A stretch of DNA of 64,000 nt, taken from contig CM034606.1 of assembly GCA_020091685.1 (NCBI GenBank), positions 34,739,874 to 34,803,873 on the forward strand. The letters are read 5' to 3'. Position numbers and translations under genes: made by a program. This DNA is from Lutjanus erythropterus. Lineage: Eukaryota > Chordata > Actinopteri > Lutjaniformes > Lutjanidae. Shown here piece by piece: positions 14,901 to 27,700 of the stretch. Position 1 is the stretch's first letter. Every line of letters starts with the position of its first letter. Below the pieces are notes generated by a model. It worked only from the letters and a program-made list of their open reading frames with translations. It did no database searches and was not told the origin of the DNA.

Positions 14901-17900
14901 TATTTCAAAAATATTTTTAATTTGTGGTGTGCTGTGGTCTTTATCAGTAGTTTATTTAAATGTTATAACAATTTGTGATGTATTTTTCTAAGTTTGGGAC
15001 TCTGGGAGGCACCAAATTATTCTTTCAGGTCTTGACCTGAAAACGTTTTGGAAACCCTGATCAACATAAATAATATTAGTCTAATACAGACTTATAATGT
15101 CAATTTTTACGCAGATGCTACAATCTTTAATGCACATGGCTCCTCTCCAACTCAAGCCATGTGTTCTTCAACATTCTTCAGACATCCCTGCAGAATCTCA
15201 AACCCTTGTGTTGAATGTTGATAAGACGAGATGTTTCTACTCTCAAGAAACCATAATTCTATTTTACATATTTCTGCCATCCGTATACATAATGGTACTG
15301 ACATTGAAGTTGCTTCTATCTAGAAATATCTGGGAACTGGGCAGACAGCAGTCTGACTTTTAAAGCTGGTGGAACAACTGGCACAGAATTTGAAGATATA
15401 AATGGGTTGTTTATATCACAATAGTGAATGTTTTTCTGTGGAGTACAGAAAAACTATTGTATCACTACAAACTACTTACAGACAAATTACACTGTCTGTA
15501 ACAGGATCGGTCTTTGCCACAAGTTGCCACAGGGGCATGTTTTCAGACGCAGTGCTTCAGTGTACTGCTTATAGACTTTCTGGAGCTAGCCTCAACAATC
15601 ACAGTAATCGACAACTCTGACAAGCTAAACTTCTTATTTTTAAATGGTTTCTTGAAAAGAGTAAAATCAATTCAGGCTGACTGCAGGGCAGTCTGCTCAC
15701 TGCCTGCTGCTAAAATGACTACAAGTTAAAAAAATATATTTTTAAAAACTCAATTCTGTGGGTTGGTGTCAGTGTGCCCATGGTTTCTTTTAACTATAAA
15801 ATTTTAAAATAGCTCTCCTCTCTATGTAAATGCAGAAGTATATCTCACAGCTGGCGGGGCATCAGCACTTTGCAATAGTTGAGAGGACTGTGAACTGCCA
15901 CATCCATAATAAGTAGGACTGGATGAGATGGACAAAATCAAAACTTCAAATCAAATATTTATCAATATCGCAACAATACTGTGAGCATGACTGTTGGTGC
16001 TTTCACAATATATTAACAAAATGAGATGTTGAGATTTTTGATAAATATGCCTAATCATGGGTGACGTGGATAAAATGACTAAGTGGACAAAAGCAAATAG
16101 TAGAACAGCTAGAACAGTCTGGTAATGCAGCCTTTAAAAGCAGGAAAACACTTATGACAAAGACAAAATCTCATAATACAATATCGATATAATATTGATA
16201 TACTGCCCAGCTCTACTAATAAGGAGTGTTCTCACCTGATGTCCTCCTCATTCTCGGGGAAGCTCCAGTAGGCAATGCGGAGCTGGAGCTGCTCTGGGAC
16301 AGGAGGGTAGACCTTCTCCACCACCTCAAACGGGATGTGGAACGCTACCTGCTTCGCTGACAACTCCACCAGTGGAATCACCTGGCCATCTGAGGAAGAC
16401 CATAGAAGAGAGGAAGGTTAGCTCACTCAGCTGGATCGGAGAAGAAAGACTTAAGGTAGTGTGTGCATTTACCCCAGTGTCATAGTACTGAAAGCTGCAG
16501 GTTAAATGACCTCAACAAGCTGACAAAAAGTATTAAAGAGTGACCTGACAGCAGGCTGATCAGCAGTGTTTCTCTGGTTAAAGGTTTTAGTCTGTTTCAC
16601 CTCTGAAACAGGGTCACTACTTGCTTTCTAGTAGAAAAGAAATTAGTTCTGATGGATTCTTAAGTATTTCAGGTAGATTCTACTGTGGAAAAAAGAAGTT
16701 CCTACATGAAACTGCTCACAACAATGTCTGCAGATTATCTTGAGTAACCATGTCATGATTTTTGGAAAGGAAGACTGGCTTTAAGTTTTTAAAGTGTATT
16801 TTTTGGTGCTTTGAGCACCACAAGCCGGGTAACATTTATTCACATTAGAGAGAAGACAGACATATCTCCAGCAAAACTCTGCAACTCACAAAAAAATCTA
16901 AATGGATAAATAGCACTGTATGGCAGAGGAAAAGTATTTTTGATTTTCTATCACTGGAAAACATGTCTAGCAGTTGTACTATATATCTGGAATTCTGGAG
17001 TACATCTCTATATCACTGCATCAAAGTGAGAAGTTATGCCACTTCCAGTTGCTGTTGCTTTTTAAAGAAAGAATAATTAAAATCTACAGAGCAGGCTGTT
17101 ATAAATTTCAGTGACTACATTCACAATTTCAAGGAATGACCTAAAGAAGAACTGAAGGTCTTCAGGTGTCCCACCCACAACCTGAGCCAGTGCCATATTT
17201 TATTTAAACTAACTGGGTGTAGAAAAGTCTCCTTGTATTGTATCCCAGGTCTATCAATATGCCTAAAAGCCAAGTGAATCTAGTCTTAGCAGCTCTGATC
17301 ATGCGGTGCATCGTCAACATCATCATCATCGTCGTCATCATCATCACCACAGGCAGAAGTTATGTGTGAATTATCAAGTGCAGGAAAACTGACAGGTACT
17401 GTTCCTGTTTTCCACCACGCCTGATCGTTAACTGGTGGAACATCATGCTGCTGATTGCTGTTCTCAGTCTGTTTGGGTCTGTTCAGATCCAACACATTTC
17501 AGATCTAGTCTGATTATTCTCTGGCCTGTGGTGGAGATGAGGCTGTGTGGCTCAGCTCAGGTCAAGTTGCTCAAGTTGCTACGTGGATCCAAACTCTTTC
17601 CTTATATTTTATTTACTGTATATATCTGTATTTTTGTCATCATAATTTGCTGGTGATCTATTCAGTACAAATCTTTTGCAAGTCTGTCCATCCTGGAGGA
17701 GGGCTCTTTGAGGTTTCTTCCTTTTTTTAGTCCATCAAAGGGTTTTTTGGGGGGAAGTTTTTCTGTATCAGAATCAATGGTCTGATGACAGAATGTGGAG
17801 TATGCCTTACAGATTGTAAAGCCCCTGAGGCAAATTGTGATTTTTGATATTGGGTTTTATAAATAAAATTGACTTCAGAAATTGGATCAGTTCTGACTGT

Positions 17901-20900
17901 TCTTGGGTCTGTTTTTTATCTAATTTCTGTGTTTTTTTTTTAAACTACATATGCTCTTCAGGTATGTATGTTTGTCCACATGTCTTGTTTCAGATTGGGT
18001 CTCATGCTAGCCTTGTGACAAGGGATGAAAAACCCCAGTAAACTCCCTGATGATTAGTATTACTGTTTCAAATTTAAATTATCATTAAAACTGTATTTGA
18101 CTGTCACACCTTAAAAACCTCACAGTAGAAACTGGCCAGCATTACCAAATTTAGCACTTTTTGAACAGCACATTTTAAGAACATCACAATAAATACTGAT
18201 AACCATGATAATTCTGGTAGAGAGCAATATGTAGCCATTGTGCATGCAAATATGAGTACTGCAGTCCCCCACTGTAAGTTGATCAGCTGTTTATAACTGA
18301 CAGTTGTCTGTTAATGTCAAGTTAAGGCCACTATCGTGAAAACAAAAGCCCACTGCTCTGAAATAACACACTCTGGATGATTAGTTAAGTGACTGCCTGT
18401 CTCACTGCTGCCAAACTCCTTTAACATTTTGCTCAACTTAACAGTTATACATGATTATTAATGATTTTTACAAATATAAAACAGACACTCATTAGGAAAA
18501 AATCTGTATTAATTTGAACTCTGATTAATGTGAAACAGACACACAAAACAGTTATTACAGCCCACAATGGAAATTTCAAGAGGACACCACGGTTGCAGGG
18601 CTCATGTCAAGGGAAGTGATTCTTTCAGCTTAACATGTCTCTTGATCTCTGATAACACATCGTGATCATTTTATGATTTACCTTTTACCTCTGCTTGGGA
18701 CAACAAAAAAGTGGGTTGAATGTGAGTGGAAATGATGGCAAACGAAGTCTGAAATGTCTAGGCCAATCCAAACCCTTGAAAAGCTGGTAGGGGAGGTGAT
18801 CCAAAGCAGAAACTGCAACAAAACTTGAATGAAAGCCTGTGAGCATAGCTTTATCAATAACAGATTTCACCAGGATCCCCTTTTTTCCCCTTTTACAAGA
18901 ATGACATCAGACTTTGACAATCTAGTCCCATACTAGCAAAGCCCTAAGAACAGCAAGATCATCAGCATGTTGTTCTTTCTCTGCAAAACTTCACTATAGT
19001 CCAGTATAATAAACCTTGCCTCTTGGAATTTTTGAGGTAGAAAATACTGATGATTCAAAATCTGTGACAAATGAAGATATCAAATCAACTGTGTGCGTGT
19101 GTGTGTGAGTCGACTAAAGAAAGGGCAGCATAAGCACAATGACAGAAGTCTTATTGAGAGCCCAGTGGTCTGCCACTGAGAGAAGAAAAAGTGATGGGTC
19201 TCAGATTACAGACCTCATTTCCAAGCCACTACTTGTGCTCCTGTTTACCATATATGGAGGAAAGCACTCCGTTCATATAATGCCATCCTCGGTGTAAAGG
19301 CTCAGGGGCTCATGGTTACAGGCCATGGGAAACCCATCAAGACAAGCAGACTAGCATCACTCATATGTAATGTGGGTGTAATCAGTGAGCTAAGCCACCG
19401 TGTGACAAAACACACAAAAAAGTTTAAAACGAGGTGGTGGAAATCAGAATCAGCTTTATCAGCCAAGCATGTGTACATATACATGTAGAATCTGAAAGCA
19501 GCTTTTCATTGCTCTCAATGTGCTTCCACAGAAATAGATAAGAACAAAAACAAAGCTGAAGAAAGGTACAATAAACAAAGCAATATATAGACACTGCGCA
19601 TGCAAAAATGAGTATAGCAGTCCAATTAGTGAGTTAAAGCCATAGACTGTATGTTACATAAGTTGTAATCCTGTTTAATATATGATCTATGGTTGAAGCG
19701 CCCCGTGCTCCCTCCTCCCAAGACACAACAGAGGCAGGCAGGCTGCAGGAGCTCTGCTGGAGCGCAGACTGTGCGCAGCCTCGTAAGTTGACAATAACAA
19801 GTGAGAGTGAGTCCTCCACTAACTAACTGTCAGTTGTCAGTTAATGTAAAGTTCAGCCTGTTTTCCTGAAAACAAAAGCACACTTCTCTGAAATAACACA
19901 CTGTGGACGGTGACTGCCTGTCTCACTGCCTACCAAACTCCATTAACATTTTGCTCAATTTAACAGTTATAAACATCTACTACTCCTACAAGATTATTAA
20001 TGATCTGTTATGACTCATAAACAGACACTTACTCATGTGGCAAAGCATTCAGCATTATTTTGAACTCTGATTTGATCAGATTTCTCCGTTAACTATTACG
20101 TGCATACTAATTATGCCTTTAATGTTACAGACTTGGCACATACATTTATTACAGAATACAAAAGCAGCTAAAGCAGCAATCTTCACTGTAACGATAGTGT
20201 GGCATTTGCTGCAAAACAATCTATCCCACGTGAACTCAAAAGTCATTAAGTGCGAGCACATGTACCAGACAAGTTTGTCGTTCTTTCGTCTTTCCATCAG
20301 TGTAGTGAGAGTGCTTTAACCGAAGTTCTGATTTGTCTGTAGTATAATTCAGCCAGTTTTCTGTCCTAAACTTTCTGACCTATACAGAGTGCAAAACTGG
20401 GTTGGACAACATAATAATAACTAATTAATACAGCGCTTTTCAAAACAAGTAACAAACTGCTTTAATTAACACAAAAACATGACATGTGGAGTTCACCAAG
20501 GCCTAATTCTTAGGCCTCTATTATTTCATATTTACATGCTTTAATTTGGTCAAATCATATAAAAATAAGTGTGAAATGTGCTATTTTGGTTCGCCATCCT
20601 ACAGCAGCCATAGTCAACAGACTAGTAAACCATTTAAATGGGTTACATCCATCTGACAAAAGACGCTTTCACACACAGAGAGTGACCCAATCACATCAGA
20701 CAACGCTCTTTTAATGTTCCTTTAAATGTATCAAATCTGTTTTATCTTTTAAGCAGATCATGAAAAAGCAAGGCCTGTCTTGCAAACTTGTTGAATATTA
20801 AGTATTTTATAAGAACACCAGACAAAACCAGCTCCTGGTTCACTATGCTCCCAGAAATAATTTTCCATACATCTGATCTGGCCGCCTCTGCGTCTTCTTC

Positions 20901-23900
20901 TGTTGAGTTTTGTGGGATTTGCCATCCATAAGTGTTGCACTACCACCATCTGCTGGACTGTCCCTTGCCTCATCTATTCTGGCATTACAATGGTATGTGT
21001 GAAAAGGGCACAAGATGGAAATGTTCCTGAGTGTAGCTGCATGTGTGAATAGTGAAAATCAATAGCAGTGTCTTAAAGGTTATACCAGTAATTTACCAGG
21101 AACTGTGTGTAAAAAAGGCTTATGTTATTCCCAGCTGCCTCCTGATGGTCAGATTTTCACTCTGCCTTCAAACCTGTCAGTTCTTAACAACTATGAACAC
21201 TTTTGATTTCTGACGTGGTCAGAAATGTCTTACAAACTACTTCTGATCAGGCATTACCTGACTGTGGTATGGTCATGTGGTTAAAAAGCCAAGTGTTTCT
21301 GTAATAAAGGTGTAGTAGCAGAAGGTCACGCGAATAAACAACCAAAGACAAAGTGAAGTCTGAGTGTGGTCTTCCAGGAGACTCCTGTGAGAAGCCACAG
21401 AGGATTCAGTCTGATAGATAGTCCTGAGTGGCACTTAGTTGATGGACTCTTCCAAGAGCCTGTGGAGGATGAGTTTTACAGAGCGGCCAGCAAAACTAAT
21501 GGCTGGCCTTTCACCAGAGCAACATTTATCACTCAACACACTATTAAAATAACATTTGCATGTGAATGTGATGTGTTCTTATTAAAGACTTTCCCTTCCT
21601 GCTGATAATATGAACTCATTAGAAAGTTTAACATTCCACTCTTGGTTTCTTTGTGTTTTTCACAGTTAGATCAGTCATTTTATATTATTAAAGGGGACAT
21701 ATTATGCTCATTTCCAGCTCTATATTTTCATTCTGGGGTTGCACTTGCATGATTTAAAGTTCAAAAACGTCCCTATTTATCTTGTACTAGCCCTTTCTAC
21801 AGTGCCTCTGTTTGCCCTCTGTCTGAAACAGGCTGTTTAAGGCTTCTGACTATTTAAGCCCCCCTCTGTAAAAGCCCACTTTCCTCCCATTGGCCAACTT
21901 CGTGGAAGCCTGCTGAGGGGCATGACCTGTGCTTGTGAGCTCTGCTCCTCAACAACAGATGCCACAGAGCAGAGTGCTGACTGCAGACACTTACTGATTA
22001 CTCCAGAAAACACAACTTCTTTCACTGATTTTGGTGAAACTTTTCAGGTCTCCCCTTTGATGTCCTCTGGCTGCTGTGCCTCAACTTTCAGTTTTCTGAT
22101 TGCCAGACAAGCTTTACATGTGGTTAGCTGCTACTTTAGATGCTAGCTGGCTGGTTAGCACAGAGCTCAACTGGCTATGCAAGACTACAGCACCCTGAGT
22201 GCTTCTGAACACTGTCTTAGCCTGGAAAATAGTGATATGAGACACCAATTGTTACTAATTTACTGTTAATCAGACCACAAATGAGACAAATTAGGTTGGA
22301 AAAATGATAGAGGCTGCTGGAGGGTTTCTGGGGGCTGATTAACACACAAGTTTATAACTTTATTCACTGATTTTGGTGAAACTGGATCATATTTTTTGGA
22401 AAGCATATTTTCTAGTTCTCTCTCTGATGTCCTCTGGTCGCTCTGCCTCAACTTTTGGTGATTTATGCATCTTTCTTATGGACTAAGGTTTACTCGTCGT
22501 TAGTGTTTAGCTATTTTAGCCACCAAATGCTAGTTAGCTCGGTTTAGCCTACATGCAGCTCACTAGGAATAGCAGTTAATTACTTTAGCAAAGACACCTG
22601 TCCATCAGAAACTCTGTGGATCCCAGAGAATTGAGCAGCAGCAGGACATCAGAGAGAAAAACAGAAAATATAAAACTCCTTCAAACTGAAAAAGCCCTTT
22701 CTGGAAGATGAACTGAAAATGACCATAATCCTGAGCAGAGCGGTCAAGCAAAGACAGTCCGAGTGGGTGGACATGCTGAGGTCGCTGTGCTGTACCTGAG
22801 GCGGATGACCATATAAAGAAAACACAACGGGCCAATGTCAGCTGGTCATGTCAAGTCATCAAAAGTAGAAAAAACACTGCAGTCAGAAGCCTGCGTGTGT
22901 CACTCATAGGGATTACCTCTACATGTTTACTTACACTTAAGTCACGTTTAATATGAACACCCAACTTTTTAACATTACATATGTCAGAAACTGAGGAAAA
23001 AGCATAATAGGTCCCCTTTAAAATACGCATTGGTGTTTTTCTTTCACAGTTACAGTATTTTTGTTTGTGCTGCAAAGGCCATTTCATCCTCAAAAGAATC
23101 AGTTCTACAAGTCTGTATTGCTACAGTAGTTATAATGTAAGTGACTGAAGAAATAATTGTCGGGAGTGATCATTTTTTATTATGCTAAGAAACACTTTTT
23201 CAAGCCTACAACTAGGGCTGAATGAGTTTTACAAAATATCAAATTGCAATTATTATTGCAATATTAATGTGATGCAATATTATTGCAACATTGCAATTGT
23301 GAAATGATTTGTGATATTAGAGGAAAGGGCGATTTTTACATCGTCAATCTCATTTTCTTTGAAAAGCGCCATTCATCCCAGATGACACTGGATGAGAGGC
23401 AGGGCTCACCCTGAACAAGTCGCCAGTTCATCTCAGGGTTGACACATAGAGGCAAACAACTACTCGCGCTCACATTCATACCTACAGGCAAAAACTCATT
23501 AGAACAATTACGGTCTGTTTTTTTTTGTTGTTGTTTTTTTTCAGGGATCTGTACTAAACAAAGGTGTTTTCTGAAGTCTAGAGAATGATGGGTTGGCCAG
23601 GGCCCCCCTACAGCACCACAGTTAAAATGGTGCTGCTGGTGTCACTACTACTTCTACTACTGCTGCATTACCACTCAGTTTTTCTAGTAACTAGTCTTTT
23701 TTCACTCATGGCTCAAAGAGGTCAAATGTGTGACAGAATGATTTCCTTTTGTGCAACAGTTCAAGAATGAAAGGTAAACCACTAAATCTTTAGGATTACA
23801 TTTACTATTAGTGGTGTTTTGAAATTGGTGAAAGCTGCAGCCTGGCTGATCTCGATCACCAGATGCTTTAATTCCTGCAAAATCATCCATTTCAAATGAG

Positions 23901-24658
23901 TTTTAAATGAGGAGTGTGCTATCAACATCTGCATGTTGTGTACATTACAGTATTAGTATGAAACTGGGACAGCCCGACTAACAGTACAGAGCTGAAAGCT
24001 GAAGAGAGAGGGGAAGAGAGAGAGAGAGAGGGAGAGGGGTGACTGGGTAGTAACAGAGTTCATGTTGCCAGCCTGTAATTGGCTGTGGCAGGTGAATGAC
24101 AGCAAGCTGTCCACCAATCAGCTGCCAGCACAGAGGGAAGCCTCTTCAACAGCTGTTGCTTTGTAGCTAGCTGGTGAAGAGCTGAGGACTCATTCAGCCG
24201 CTACACTGGATCACTTGTCTCACTGCCCATCCTCCCTCTGTCCATTTCTCTCCGCGGGGTGCACTCCATTAGTACGCTGACGTACACCTATGGGGCGCCG
24301 GGTGGGATATTCTGCTCAGTATTTCAAAGCTGCCTCTGCTGTTATACACTCTAGATCCTCTGCTCTGTTGAAGTGGCAAGCAGGTTTGCTTTGACCAATC
24401 AGCTGATAGTAAAACAACCCACTCCACAAAGCCATCCTCAGTTGATTAATAATTACTGACTGATCTATTGTTATTTTGGTCTCTATGTTAAATGAATGGA
24501 AAACACAGGACTATCTTCTTCTCTTCTAGAGCTACCATCACCAGTTACTGCCGCAAGTATCTCATTGAATTGGTGTGGCAGTTATGCTGACTGCCATGAT
24601 TTCTTTGTGTCCCTCCTCTCACCGGTAAAGGTTTCCGTCTCCATTTCAAACACAAACA

Positions 24659-24701
<43 letters not shown>

Positions 24702-27700
24702 GCTGTTCTTCATCATGTCTCTGTCCAGCAAATGCGACTTAACTCATTCTTTTCAGGAGAAGGGTTTGCTCAGAAATTCTACTTCCCTGACAAATTTCTC
24801 AACTAAATTTAAAATTTTGGTATCATAGACATCCTGAGTGCAACACAATCTGATAACAGGTCTGTGATTTGTTATATTGTTGTGTTTTATTTCCATCACT
24901 GCAAACTCAAGTGGGTAGAAAAAGGTGACCCCCTCGTGCATCATTTTAGGGTAGGGATGATGATCGATGGTGATCGATTAATCAGTTGTTAAGAATTTGG
25001 TTGAAGTAAAAATTTTTCAATTTACAATCTAATGAAGATCTGAAGTATAACACTATTATTGTTAGTGCGCTCCCCATGTTATCTGCTATTCAAGTGCATG
25101 TGTTTAATATGTGGGTCTTTATATGTTTCATATGTAATGCTGTCAGAAAATATGAACTGCATTTGGTATTACTTGGTACAAGCAAAATATTTGTTTTCAA
25201 TAACACTAAATCAATTAACTGCTTGTTAATGTTATCAATGATTGATTCAGGAAAGTGCTTACAATTTGCAACCCTATTTTACGGGATGAAACAAGTTTTA
25301 AATCCTTATAACTTCAGTATCTTCAGACAAGACAAGACATCACCTTAGGCTCTGGGTATTTTTCACTATTGTCTGATATTCCATGAACCAAACATTTGAT
25401 TGAAAAAGTAACTGACATCAGAAAGCTGCAGCCCAAATAACTGTATAGAGAATTTAAAATGGCAGGCATCCTTACAATCTACCATCACCACACACTGCTT
25501 TTAATTGTTTGCTCTGTCTCTGGGGCAACATTTCAGGTAACAGAAACTGAGAACAGTTAGCATCATGAACATGTGGTCAGGCATGGCCCTGCATAATGTG
25601 CAGGTGTGTCTGTTATTTGCTCAGGTGGAGCGAGTGAGTTTCACAAGTGTAACTCACCAACTTCTGCCTCAAAAATTCAGTACCGGGCTCTAATACCTAT
25701 ATAACAATAGTAAATGATAACCCTTACCATAATATCTTAACCACTGATTTGGAGGTGACAATTGTGAACATAAAAATGATTACACAAATTGCTCACTGAA
25801 AACATCCATCTGATTCACTTTCAGGTCTATCTTTGATCATTCTTACTAGGGCTGAACGACATGCAAAAAAAAAATTTACGATTGCGAAATGAGTCATCAT
25901 CGAGAACAGTTATTTTTGTATTTTGACACATTTAACCATTATAAAAAAAATTGCAGCTCCTGCAGTTTGGATCTTGCACTTGGCCATATTGCAATTTTGA
26001 TCATATTAAGATGAATTGTTCAGCCCTATTCTGTATTTTGTTAAGCTGTGATTTCATGCAGTTGTACGTACAGCTGTAGGTCCAGTTGTGTCTGAAATGT
26101 TCACCTTTTTCTCAGTGAGCCATTCATTTCAATCTTTCCTTCTATGCGCAATGCATTTCACCTGATGAAAACCCACAGCATATACCTGCCCATACCATAG
26201 TTGTTAACCATCCCCTCCCCCAAGAGTTTTTTCAGCTGTTCGGCAGATGGTCAACAGGCTTTGTGCACACACCTGTCCCTGTTATGTTGTGCATGTTATG
26301 CTCTTTAACCATTATAAGAATTAAAAACATTGCATGTGCTAGGACTATTCACTCCTCATTTTTTAAAAAACATGTCTGTTGTTTGAAAGGTGAAACTTTA
26401 GTTTTATTTGGCACAGCAAACTGTGTTTGTCCTGACTGCTGGAACTCACTGAGAAGAAATACAGAGAAAAGCATATGTATTCTAGTAAGGTGCTGAGGAA
26501 TCACTAATGGTTTGATTGTATGGTTCAGTCTCTGTGCTGTCATCAAGCCTATTTCCAGCAGCAGCTGTTACTCTGATAAATCCACTGTGCGCTACCTGCT
26601 CAGCACAGACACTGCTAGTGGTATTTATCAGCTAAACAGCCACATATTTTTCTCATGTGTTGGTGGAGACCAAACCAGAGCTAATAGTAGGGTTGTTCGG
26701 GTACAGATAGCAGTAACAGAAATGTCTCTGATACAGCCTAAAATGCTGGATCAGGTGTAAGCAAGTACACTTGTCTATACACTGATACATTACCACATAA
26801 TTTATTAGCCCTGAAACAGGACCCTGCTACTTCCCAGCAGCATCCCATTCATTTTTTTTTTTTTTACCTGAGCCAGCCCATTTAACAATGTCAACAATCA
26901 CATCACATCCATACAGGGGTCGTTTCATTTTGCTGTCAAAAATAATAGAATGTATCTATATTTTAATGTAGTATTAATGATGATACTAAGTATCTTATAA
27001 GCATAGTTCAGGTATCAGCATTCTGCATGAATTTATACCTGCACTGTTGATCCAGATCAACAGTGCAGGTGTAAATTCATGCAGAATGCTGAAAGATTAA
27101 TCGAATAATCAGTTACTAAATGCTTGTTAAATTAATAGACTATTGTGATAATCAATTAATCCATCTGGAGTATTTTTTTAAGAAAAATAAAGTCAAAATT
27201 CTCAGAGCAGTTTCTTAAAAGTGATTATTTTCTGGTGTTTTTACTCCTCTAAGACAGTGAACTGAATATCTTTGGATTGTGGGGAAAAAAAGGACATTTG
27301 AGGAGCTCACCTTGAGTTCTGGGAACACCGATTGACATTTTACACCCTTTTCTCACTTTTTATAGACCAAAGAACTAATTGATTTATTGAGAAAATAATC
27401 AACAGATTAATCGACTATGAAAATAATCATAAGTTGCAGCCCTAAATCACAAAATACATGGTGGAAAATGGGTTCATAAGGCAATACTATGATAGATATT
27501 TCCTCCTTTCACTGTACTTGACTGAAGCCAACTGTCTTCCTTGGGAGGCAGTTAAAAGCCTGAGTTGGGCTGCCTGTAAGGTAAATCTTAATATATCGTC
27601 ATCTTTATGTATCTGAATGTATAAAATCTTAAAGTAGGAGGGTGGATGCCTCAGAATAGTCCCATCTGCCTTTATTACTACAGCCAGTAGGATAAAATGT

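Noticed and set aside
27016-27091. MicroRNA precursor
   Set aside because: The arms are almost perfectly paired and the loop is about two bases. Real precursors have larger loops and bulges. It is kept as a palindrome only.
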